A stretch of DNA of 22,851 nucleotides from an uncultured Collinsella sp. (GTDB lineage Bacteria > Actinomycetota > Coriobacteriia > Coriobacteriales > Coriobacteriaceae): NCBI GenBank assembly GCA_958346935.1, contig CATVTM010000032.1:1-22851 (forward strand), read 5' to 3'. A program made the position numbers and the translations under genes. Under the pieces are notes generated by a model, which had not been told where the DNA came from, searched no databases, and was given only the letters and a program-made list of their open reading frames with translations. Of this stretch, positions 1-7,156 are shown one piece after another. Every line of letters begins with the position of its first letter. Within the stretch, counting starts at the first letter, position 1.

Positions 1-45
1 GCGGTCGGCGGGGCCATTGTGGCTCTTGACAGCGGATTGGGTCAT
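1..45 (-). CDS. Possible 5' end of a gene running off the window
   Basis: An ATG at 45-43 on the minus strand opens a frame of 15 codons (MTQSAVKSHNGPADR) that stays open to the window edge. It is co-directional with rpoD and lies after the structured region 54-152. No convincing Shine-Dalgarno sequence precedes it: the upstream bases are the T-rich end of the hairpin. Too little is visible to assign a family, and it may not be a gene. Confidence 0.25.
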   Translation of the reverse strand, partial: MTQSAVKSHNGPADR

Positions 46-53
46 ATGAGCGA

Positions 54-152
54 AAACCCGCCAGAGCGAGCAAGGTGCCTTGAAACGAGGCGGCATTGAC
101 CTTCTGGTCATGCCGCCGAAGTTGAAAGGCAGATTGCCGCTCTGGCGGGTTT
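54..152 (-). repeat. Nested inverted-repeat structure downstream of rpoD
   Basis: Bases 54-68 and 138-152 are a perfect 15-bp inverted repeat (AAACCCGCCAGAGCG and its complement). Between them sits a second hairpin, 89-101 against 106-117 with a TTCT loop and one bulged base, which extends imperfectly outward to 78-129. Read on the minus strand, the last arm ends in GGGTTTT, like a terminator. It could be a terminator for the rpoD transcript, a small structured RNA, or a leader of the next gene. No known RNA family was recognised. Confidence 0.6.
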
Positions 153-165
153 GCAGCGTCAACTG

Positions 166-192
166 GTTACGCGGTTCGTAGAACCGCGTAAC
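166..192 (-). terminator. Hairpin directly after the rpoD stop codon
   Basis: A perfect 12-bp stem (GTTACGCGGTTC / GAACCGCGTAAC) with a 3-nt loop begins 2 nt past the rpoD stop codon on the minus strand. No T-run follows it. It may be a stabilising 3' end or a Rho-independent terminator of weak type; termination may instead happen at the larger structure at 54-152. Confidence 0.55.
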
Positions 193-194
193 TC

Positions 195-1544
195 CTAGCT
201 CTCGATATAGTCCTTCAGCTTGCTGCTGCGGCTGGGGTGGCGGAGCTTGGCCAGGGTCTTGGACTCGATCTGGCGGATACGCTCACGCGTGACGCCAAAC
301 TCGCGGCCGACTTCCTCGAGCGTACGGGGATGCCCGTCGACAAGGCCAAAGCGCAGCTCGATAACCTTGCGCTCACGATCGGCAAGCGAGTCGAGCACCT
401 GGGTGAGCTGCTCCTGCAGCATGGAGAAGCTGGCGGCATCGGGAGGAACGATTGCCTGGGAGTCCTCGATGAAGTCGCCCAGCTGGGAATCCTCTTCCTC
501 GCCGATGGGGGTCTCGAGCGACACGGGCTCCTGCGAGATCTTCTGGATCTCGCGGACGCGGTCGGCGCTCATGTCCATCTCGGCACCGATCTCCTCGGGG
601 GTCGGGTCGCGACCCAGGTCCTGAAGGAGCTGGCGCTGCACGCGGACGAGCTTGTTGATGGTCTCGACCATATGCACGGGAATACGGATGGTACGGGCCT
701 GGTCGGCGATAGCGCGCGTAATGGCCTGACGGATCCACCACGTGGCGTACGTGGAGAACTTGAAACCCTTCTGGTAGTCGAACTTCTCGACGGCGCGAAT
801 CAGACCGAGGTTGCCCTCCTGGATCAGGTCAAGGAACAGCATGCCGCGGCCAACATAGCGCTTGGCGATGGAGACAACCAGACGCAGGTTTGCGCTGATG
901 AGTGCCTGCTTGGCTTCGAGACCGACGTTCTCAATGCGCGTAAGACGACGCATCTCGGCACGCGTGAGCTCGAGCTCACCGGCATCGGCAGCCTCGAGCT
1001 TCTCGGTGGCCTCAAGACCGGCCTCGATCTTCATAGCCAGATCGACCTCTTCGGAAGCGGTCAGCAGGTCGACCTTGCCGATCTCCTTGAGGTACATACG
1101 AACCGGATCGCCGGTCAGCATCACCGTGGAGGCATCGATGCCACGCACGCGGGAGCGTGAACGGGACGTGCGCACGGTGCGCTTCTTCTTGCTCTTGGAA
1201 GAACCCATCTCGGCGTCGGCCTGACGGGCCATCTTGAGCTCGTGATCGTCGAGCGAGCCGGAATCGTGCTCGTCGTCGTCATCGAAATCGTCAGTATCGT
1301 TATCGTTATCGTCATCGTCGACGTCCATGGGGGCGTCGTCGTTACCGCTCGCGGAGATAATCTGGATGCCGCTGTTGCGCAGCGCGGAATACACCGCGGT
1401 GAGCTGCTCGTCAGAAACATCGATATCCTTCAGGGCGACCTGAATCTCGTCCTCGGTTACCGAAGTCCTGTTTGAGCCGTTGCCCATGAGCTTTGCAACG
1501 TAGGATTCCAGCCCAGTACCCGTGCTCTCAGTCTTTTTTGGCAC
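195..1544 (-). CDS. rpoD: RNA polymerase primary sigma factor (sigma-70, RpoD)
   Basis: This is the housekeeping sigma factor that directs core RNA polymerase to promoters. After a region 1.1-like N-terminus and a very acidic Asp-rich tract followed by a Lys/Arg-rich stretch, the protein has region 1.2 (DPVRMYLKEIGKVDLL), the region 2 core (NLRLVVSIAKRYVGRGM, FLDLIQEGNLGLIRAVEKFD, STYATWWIRQAITRAI), region 3, and region 4 with the -35-binding helix-turn-helix (LEEVGREFGVTRERIRQIE). An ATG at 1559 is in frame, but its next codons are the AGGGAG Shine-Dalgarno of a GTG at 1544 (6-nt spacing), so the GTG (VPKKTESTG) is the likely start, giving 449 aa. It is the last gene of the rimP-to-rpoD block and also has its own candidate extended -10 promoter. 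Confidence 0.97.
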   Translation of the reverse strand: MPKKTESTGTGLESYVAKLMGNGSNRTSVTEDEIQVALKDIDVSDEQLTAVYSALRNSGIQIISASGNDDAPMDVDDDDNDNDTDDFDDDDEHDSGSLDDHELKMARQADAEMGSSKSKKKRTVRTSRSRSRVRGIDASTVMLTGDPVRMYLKEIGKVDLLTASEEVDLAMKIEAGLEATEKLEAADAGELELTRAEMRRLTRIENVGLEAKQALISANLRLVVSIAKRYVGRGMLFLDLIQEGNLGLIRAVEKFDYQKGFKFSTYATWWIRQAITRAIADQARTIRIPVHMVETINKLVRVQRQLLQDLGRDPTPEEIGAEMDMSADRVREIQKISQEPVSLETPIGEEEDSQLGDFIEDSQAIVPPDAASFSMLQEQLTQVLDSLADRERKVIELRFGLVDGHPRTLEEVGREFGVTRERIRQIESKTLAKLRHPSRSSKLKDYIES

Positions 1545-1576
1545 AGATTCTCCCTTCATAGTCCACAGGACTCATT

Positions 1577-1585
1577 ACTTTAGCA
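1577..1585 (-). promoter_or_regulatory. Candidate extended -10 promoter for rpoD
   Basis: On the minus strand the gap between dnaG and rpoD contains TGCTAAAGT, which fits an extended -10 (TGn plus TAAAGT), about 30 nt upstream of the GTG start. No good -35 is seen at normal spacing. An independent promoter would let rpoD be transcribed apart from the long upstream block. Called by pattern only. Confidence 0.4.
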
Positions 1586-1654
1586 CACACATTGACGTCT
1601 ATACCCAAAAAGAGGACTGGATATAGGCGAGAATACGCTGCTTGACCACAACAT

Positions 1655-3754
1655 CTAGGCCTGTTCGGTGCCCGCGGTCTCCAGACCAATCAAACGGAAC
1701 GGGTCCGCCACGCCGCCGATAGACTTTTGCAGCTCGCGTTGACGCTGCGAATCCTGCGCGGCCTGCACGGTCAGCGCGCGACGGGCCTCATCATCGAGCG
1801 AACGGTCCTGGCGCAGCTTGGCCTGGGCGGCACGCATGCGGCGCTTGATGGTGTAGAGCTCGAGCGTATCAAGCATAAACACGATGTTCGTCTCGGTGGG
1901 GTGCTTGCTCGTCGCCGAGATGCGCCCGGCACTCACAAGCGTTGCCGCCTCGGGACACACCGAGCGCGCCGCATCCATGCAGGCTGCAGGATCGGTTCCC
2001 GGCGGCGTTGCCAGAACGGCCCATGCGATGGACTCGTGACGTGGGTCAACCCACTCGATAGAGCAGATGCGGTCGGCATACGTGCGGAACAGTTCGGGGT
2101 AGCTCGTGAGCATCGTCAACAGCTCGCGCTCCCCTGCCAAGGACTTGCGCTCCAAATCGGTCAGCACCATAGGGGCCGAGGCGTCTGCCGGGGCACCGGC
2201 GGGCGCAGAGCCCATACCATCAGGCACATCAATCGGCGGCAGGTCATCGACGGCCTCCACGGGCGCGGCACCGTAGGCATCGAGCGGGACGTAGTCATAC
2301 GGCTCTTCTTCGACCGGCGCGAACACCGGCGGCGTCGCGCCCGATGCCCAAGCACCGCGAGATGCCCCCTGCGAACCAGACGTCCGACCGCCCGCGCTAC
2401 CAGAGCGCTCGGCTTGCGCCCGCTGGCGCTCATAGTTCTGCTCACGACGTCGTTCCGCATCCTCGCGCTTGGCGACATCGCGAAACACACGGCCCGAGCT
2501 CGCACGCACTGTCTCCAGATCCAAGCCAAGCAGATCGGCAATCTGGATAAAGTATGTATCGATCATGTAGCTATCGCGCAGCGGATAGATAAGCGTCAGC
2601 GCATCTTCCAGCGCCTTGGCACGACCGCCCGGCGTGGTGATGTCACTCGACTCCTGCAGCGAACGGTAGACAAAGTCCATAAGCGGCTCGGCAGCGTCGA
2701 TGCGCGCCTGAAGCTCCTGTCCACCATGCGCTGTGATGAACTCCATGGGGTCGTTGCCGTCGGGCAGCACCACGCAGCGCAGATCCATCGAATCCCGCTC
2801 GATAAACTGAATCGCACGGCGGGCGGCCTTCTGGCCCGCCGCATCACCGTCAAACATATACACGATGCGCTTGGCAAAGCGAGTGAGCGTCTTGACGTGA
2901 TGCTCCGTGAGCGCGGTGCCCAGCGTGGCGACAACGTTTTTGATCCCCGCCTCCCAGCAGGCGATGCAATCGGTATAGCCCTCCACCACGATGGCCGTAT
3001 CCTGCGCAACGATAAACTCCTTGGCCCAATTAAATCCATAGAGGTTTCGCTTTTTATGAAACACGCTCGTCTCAGCGGTATTGAGGTACTTAGGTTGGCC
3101 GTCACCCATGATGCGACCGCCAAAGGCTATGTTGTGACCCTGCTCGTCAAAGATGGGGAACATCACGCGGTCGTAGAAGCGGTCGGCAAGCTGCCCGCGC
3201 CCGCGACTCACGGCAACGTTGGCGTCGATCATCTCCTGCGGGGTAAAACCCGCCTGGGACAGGTGCGACACCAGCGCGTTGCGGCCCGGTGCAAAGCCCA
3301 GGCAGTAGCGGCGGCAGACGTCGCCACCCATGCCGCGGCTGGCAAAGTACTCACGTGGACGGCCATCCTTACCGCGCATAAGCATGGTGTGGTAGAACTG
3401 GGCGGTCTCGGCGCACAGATCGTAGATGCGGGCACGCTTGGTGCCGCGCTCGCGGCGATCTCCGGTGTCGTGCAGTTCAATACCCGCACGATCGGCCAAA
3501 TAACGGATTGACTCGGGAAAGCTAAGGTTTTCACGCTTCATGATATAGGTGAAGACGTCGCCACCCTCGCCGCAGCCAAAGCAATGCCACACCTGCGTGG
3601 CGGGAATAATGTGGAAGGACGGAGTCTTTTCGCCATGAAACGGGCAGCAGCCCCAAAACTCATGGCCGCGGGGCTTGAGCTCAACCGTTTCCTGCACAAT
3701 GGCAACCAGGTCGGACGCAGCGCGTACCTGATCTTTTTCCTCATCGCTAATCAC
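1655..3754 (-). CDS. dnaG: DNA primase
   Basis: DnaG makes the RNA primers for replication and works with the replicative helicase DnaB. The 699-aa protein starts with a CHC2 zinc-binding domain (C37-P-F-H40 and C58-F-G-C61). The catalytic core follows, with a TOPRIM acidic centre (VVEGYTD, then YMFDGDAAGQKAARRA) and PDGNDPMEF. A Pro/Ala/Gly-rich linker then leads to a C-terminal helical region of the DnaB-binding type. The frame stays open upstream, but the start is taken as GTG at 3754 because AAGGGG lies 9 nt before it and the family begins at ISDEEKDQVRAASDLV. This start overlaps the ribF stop by 8 nt (GTGATTAG), so the two are probably translationally coupled. Confidence 0.96.
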   Translation of the reverse strand: MISDEEKDQVRAASDLVAIVQETVELKPRGHEFWGCCPFHGEKTPSFHIIPATQVWHCFGCGEGGDVFTYIMKRENLSFPESIRYLADRAGIELHDTGDRRERGTKRARIYDLCAETAQFYHTMLMRGKDGRPREYFASRGMGGDVCRRYCLGFAPGRNALVSHLSQAGFTPQEMIDANVAVSRGRGQLADRFYDRVMFPIFDEQGHNIAFGGRIMGDGQPKYLNTAETSVFHKKRNLYGFNWAKEFIVAQDTAIVVEGYTDCIACWEAGIKNVVATLGTALTEHHVKTLTRFAKRIVYMFDGDAAGQKAARRAIQFIERDSMDLRCVVLPDGNDPMEFITAHGGQELQARIDAAEPLMDFVYRSLQESSDITTPGGRAKALEDALTLIYPLRDSYMIDTYFIQIADLLGLDLETVRASSGRVFRDVAKREDAERRREQNYERQRAQAERSGSAGGRTSGSQGASRGAWASGATPPVFAPVEEEPYDYVPLDAYGAAPVEAVDDLPPIDVPDGMGSAPAGAPADASAPMVLTDLERKSLAGERELLTMLTSYPELFRTYADRICSIEWVDPRHESIAWAVLATPPGTDPAACMDAARSVCPEAATLVSAGRISATSKHPTETNIVFMLDTLELYTIKRRMRAAQAKLRQDRSLDDEARRALTVQAAQDSQRQRELQKSIGGVADPFRLIGLETAGTEQA

Positions 3755-4754
3755 GGATGCCCACCCCTTGCTCACCCAAGTTGTGACGAATGTCCTCGAT
3801 ATTCCCCTCGACGGTCGCAATCAACTCATCCAGCGATTCGAACACACGCGAGGGACGCAGCCAGCGCGTAAACGCCAGCGAAACGGAAGCATCGTACAGG
3901 TCGCCCGTATAACCAATTAAGTTAGCCTCGAGATGCGATGAAGCGGCATCGTCGGCATACGTCGGCGGCAGGCCGACGTTAACGGCAGCAGGCCATACGG
4001 TGTCATCGACGAGCACCAGGCCCTCATACACGCCATCGGCAGGCACCTGAATGCCGTCGGGAACCTGCAGGTTTGCCGTGGGAAAGCCCATGCCAGAACC
4101 CTCATGACGGCCGCGAACAACACCGCCACGCAGCATATACGGGCGGCCGAGCAACTCAGCAGCAAGCTCCACATGGCCCTGTCCCAGCTCATGACGAATG
4201 CGGGTGGCGCAAATGGCCTCACCGCCCTCGCAAAGCAGGTCGTGCCCGTATACGTCAACGCCGCGCTCGGCACCCCAGGTGCGCATCTCGGCAACACCAG
4301 AAGCACCGCCACGACCCAGCCTAAAATCGCTGCCAACGCGAATCGAACGAATGTCGACCACGCGTGACAGCAGTGCGAGAAAACCGACATGGTCGAGTGC
4401 CGCAACCTCAGGCGTAAAGGGAACGGCCACCACTGCATCGACCCCGGTCTGAGCCAAGGCATGTAGACGGTCGGCCGTCGTCATCAATTTTTGAGCGGGC
4501 GAAGGGCTCACCACAACGTCCGGGTCGGGATCGAAAGTGACCACGACCGCCTTGCAGCCATGGGCACGGGCATCACGGACAAGCGCCGCAATGAGCTCCT
4601 CATGTCCACGGTGCACACCATCGAACACGCCGATGGCAATCGATGCGGCACCCAAGTGCTCGCACTCATCAAACGCATCAGCAGTGACGATGCGAGCCTC
4701 GTCCGACTCGCCCGCGAAAAAGATACGCGCGAGCTCGCGAGCGGACAACATCAT
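3747..4754 (-). CDS. ribF: Bifunctional riboflavin kinase / FAD synthetase
   Basis: RibF converts riboflavin to FMN and then FMN to FAD in the cytoplasm. The N-terminal nucleotidyltransferase half shows the HxGH-like motif GVFDGVHRGH (residues 42-51) and GSDFRLGRGG. The C-terminal riboflavin kinase half begins near GRPYMLRGGVVRGR and has GMGFPTANL. At 335 aa it is slightly longer than many RibF proteins because of an N-terminal extension. The start codon overlaps the truB stop (ATGA), and a second ATG follows immediately, so either may be used. The gene lies between truB and dnaG in the same tight operon. Confidence 0.95.
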   Translation of the reverse strand: MMLSARELARIFFAGESDEARIVTADAFDECEHLGAASIAIGVFDGVHRGHEELIAALVRDARAHGCKAVVVTFDPDPDVVVSPSPAQKLMTTADRLHALAQTGVDAVVAVPFTPEVAALDHVGFLALLSRVVDIRSIRVGSDFRLGRGGASGVAEMRTWGAERGVDVYGHDLLCEGGEAICATRIRHELGQGHVELAAELLGRPYMLRGGVVRGRHEGSGMGFPTANLQVPDGIQVPADGVYEGLVLVDDTVWPAAVNVGLPPTYADDAASSHLEANLIGYTGDLYDASVSLAFTRWLRPSRVFESLDELIATVEGNIEDIRHNLGEQGVGIRD

Positions 4755-5683
4755 CGAACACCGCCGATTGCCTGCGGAAACACGTGCTCCATGACAAAGC
4801 GGCCACTCTCAATGCGGGCAAGCGCCTTGAGTCCCTCATCGAGCACCAACGCAAAAGGCGACTTCGAGGTATCGAAATCGGCAAGCGCACGCTCAACGGG
4901 AATGCGTCGGCCGCAGAGCAGATCGTCGGCAAGATTGCCAGGCAAGTCAACACGCGTGGCGCCCAGGGCTGCAATGGGATCCAGGGCAAAGCCAGCCGCG
5001 GACTCGGGAGAAAGCTCCTCGACCGCATGACAAGCGCCAATGGAAACAACACCGGAGGCCGTGCGGCGCAGCGCGGAAATGTGCGCGGCGCTCTCGCAGG
5101 CGCGGCCCAAGTCGCGAGCGAGCGCACGGATATAGGTGCCCTTACTCACCGAGAACGCCACGGTCCACACACACGTATCACCTTCGCCGCCCACGGCGAT
5201 CAGGTCGGCGGCATAGACCTCGACGGGACGCGGAGGTAGGTCCACCGCATTGCCCTCGCGAGCAGACTTGTAGGCGCGAACGCCATTGACCGAGATAGCC
5301 GAAAACGCCGGCGGAACCTGCATCTGCGGACCCAGCATGGCGGCCAGGCGCTCACGGGCATAGGCAGGATCGCGGAGCTCGTTGGCAACAGCCACCGTGC
5401 GGACTGCCTCGCCCTCCGCATCATCGGTATTGGTCTCGGCGCCAAACGAGATGTCGGCGACATAGCTTTTGGTATCGAGGGTTAGCATGCCCAGCAGACG
5501 GGTGGCCTGGCCAACACCCACCACCATGACACCCGATGCCATGGGGTCGAGCGTGCCGGCATGGCCGACGCGCCGCTCATGGAGGGCGCGCCGGCATTTC
5601 GAAACCACATCGTGGGACGTGCAGCCCACCGGCTTATCGACGGCGAGCAGCATATTCAGTTGAGAAGGTGTACGACGAGCCAT
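4751..5683 (-). CDS. truB: tRNA pseudouridine-55 synthase
   Basis: TruB isomerises U55 in the T-loop of tRNAs. The 310-aa protein has the family's opening DKPVGCTSHDVV and the catalytic motif GHAGTLDPMASGVM, where Asp46 is the nucleophile. YVADISFGAETNTDD and SKGTYIRALARDLG are further family motifs. A C-terminal region follows that is typical of the longer bacterial forms. The ATG at 5683 has a GGATGG Shine-Dalgarno, while the Met at residue 11 does not. It starts 15 nt after nrnA and overlaps ribF by 4 nt, the classic rbfA-truB-ribF neighbourhood. Confidence 0.95.
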   Translation of the reverse strand: MARRTPSQLNMLLAVDKPVGCTSHDVVSKCRRALHERRVGHAGTLDPMASGVMVVGVGQATRLLGMLTLDTKSYVADISFGAETNTDDAEGEAVRTVAVANELRDPAYARERLAAMLGPQMQVPPAFSAISVNGVRAYKSAREGNAVDLPPRPVEVYAADLIAVGGEGDTCVWTVAFSVSKGTYIRALARDLGRACESAAHISALRRTASGVVSIGACHAVEELSPESAAGFALDPIAALGATRVDLPGNLADDLLCGRRIPVERALADFDTSKSPFALVLDEGLKALARIESGRFVMEHVFPQAIGGVR

Positions 5684-5698
5684 GTACCATCCAAAAAG

Positions 5699-6742
5699 TT
5701 AAAGCTCGACGGTCACCGAAGCGGGATCCTCCCCCACCAGCTCGGCCAGCATGGGAAGTGCCACGGTAAGCGTCTCGAGAATCGTTCCGTTGTTGGAGAA
5801 ACCGGCGGCAGCGGGATGTCCGCCTCCGCCAAATGCAGCAGCGATCTCGGACACGTTGAGGTCGCCCTTGGAGCGCAGGTTGCCGCGCACCTTGGTATCG
5901 CCCTCAATGCCCTTCAGGAACAGGCAGACCTCCACGCCCATCACCGAGCGCACCACGTCAACCAGGCCGTCGCACTCATCCGAGGTGACACCGCAAGCCT
6001 CAAGGTCACTCTGGTACGCGTAACTATACGCGACGCGCCCGTGGGCCACCGTCTTGATGCGGCCCATAACGATGGACTTGAGGTGCAAAAACTCAACGCG
6101 CATGCTCTGGTAGACCTCGAGTGCCACACGCGCCGGATCGGCACCGTGGGCAACCAGACGCGAGGCTGCATGGAACGCGGCGGCATCGGCGTTTTGGTAC
6201 TGGAAACGGCCGGTATCGGTAACCAAGCCACACAGCAGGCAGGTCGCAACGCCATCACGTGCGACAATGCCGCAATTGTCCAAGAAGCGGTCGATGATCA
6301 TGGCACAGGCTGCAGCTTCGACGCGCCTCAGGCTGAGCTCGGCAAACTCCTCGCGCGCCGGATGGTGATCGAAGCACACCACATGCTTGGAGCGACGAAG
6401 CACCTCGACGGAATTATTGAGACGCTCGACGACCGGTACGTCCACCGAGATGAACAGGTCCGGATTGCCGGTATACGCAGATGCCGGTACCAGGCGATCG
6501 GAGCCTTCCATAAAGCGGTAGATGCGCGGAACCGGGTCATCATCTGCCAGCAGCAGGGCAATGTCCTTGGTGGGGAAAAACTTCATAAGCGAGAGGCCCA
6601 GACCCAGCACGGAGCCCAGGGCGTCGCCATCGGGAGAAGTGTGTCCCGAAATCGCAATGGAGGACGCACCCTCGATGAGCTCGAGGATGCGTCGCTGAAT
6701 ATCTGCAGACTCGCACGAGGCGAGGTCGGCGGAATTAGTCAT
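5699..6742 (-). CDS. nrnA: DHH-family bifunctional oligoribonuclease / PAP phosphatase
   Basis: NrnA-type enzymes degrade very short RNAs and dephosphorylate 3'-phosphoadenosine 5'-phosphate. The DHH domain shows SGHTSPDGDALGS (SPDGDA at 36-41), the acidic strand FISVDVP, the name-giving CFDHHPAR (D125-H126-H127) and GLVTDTGRFQY, which together form the two-metal site. The C-terminal DHHA1 domain has VRGNLRSKGDLNVSEIA and GGGGHPAAAGFS. The length, 347 aa, is slightly above the usual 310-330. The start overlaps the rbfA stop by 8 nt and AGGAGG lies 9 nt upstream. This position between rbfA and truB is common in Gram-positive bacteria. Confidence 0.93.
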   Translation of the reverse strand: MTNSADLASCESADIQRRILELIEGASSIAISGHTSPDGDALGSVLGLGLSLMKFFPTKDIALLLADDDPVPRIYRFMEGSDRLVPASAYTGNPDLFISVDVPVVERLNNSVEVLRRSKHVVCFDHHPAREEFAELSLRRVEAAACAMIIDRFLDNCGIVARDGVATCLLCGLVTDTGRFQYQNADAAAFHAASRLVAHGADPARVALEVYQSMRVEFLHLKSIVMGRIKTVAHGRVAYSYAYQSDLEACGVTSDECDGLVDVVRSVMGVEVCLFLKGIEGDTKVRGNLRSKGDLNVSEIAAAFGGGGHPAAAGFSNNGTILETLTVALPMLAELVGEDPASVTVEL

Positions 6743-7145
6743 CTAAAGCTGCCTCCTGGGCGGCATCCGCTATCGGATAGCCGTCCTCGTCCTTTTCGAT
6801 CGCAAGCGTGGCGGGAACGTTTTCCAGCGCACGCGTGATGCGCTCGGCCTCATCGGTCGAACGATCGATGCGAAAATCGAGCTCGGGCGTGACACGCCAA
6901 TCGAGCGAGCGAGCCAACAGGCTGCGAATACGGCCCTTGGCGCTTGCGAGCGCCTCCATGACCTCGTCGTAGCGGCTCGCATCGCACGACACGAACACAC
7001 GCGCGAACGAACGGTCCACCGCGACCTCGACCGCGGTCAAAGTAACCAGGTCGAGACGCGGATCGGAAACCTCAAAGAGCAGGATATAACCAAGCTTCTC
7101 GCGAAGCTGCTCGCCCAGACGGCGGGTTGCCTGCGTTTGCTTCAT
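6735..7145 (-). CDS. rbfA: 30S ribosome-binding factor RbfA
   Basis: RbfA binds the immature 30S subunit and helps 16S rRNA maturation, notably in the cold. The 136-aa protein has the single KH-like fold pattern: RRLGEQLREKLGYILLFEVSDPRL, then the strand TLTAVEVAVDRSFARVFVS, and a C-terminal LDFRIDRSTDEAERI. A GGGGG-containing Shine-Dalgarno precedes the ATG, and the gene starts 11 nt after infB. Confidence 0.95.
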   Translation of the reverse strand: MKQTQATRRLGEQLREKLGYILLFEVSDPRLDLVTLTAVEVAVDRSFARVFVSCDASRYDEVMEALASAKGRIRSLLARSLDWRVTPELDFRIDRSTDEAERITRALENVPATLAIEKDEDGYPIADAAQEAALDD

Positions 7146-7156
7146 AGCGCTACCCC

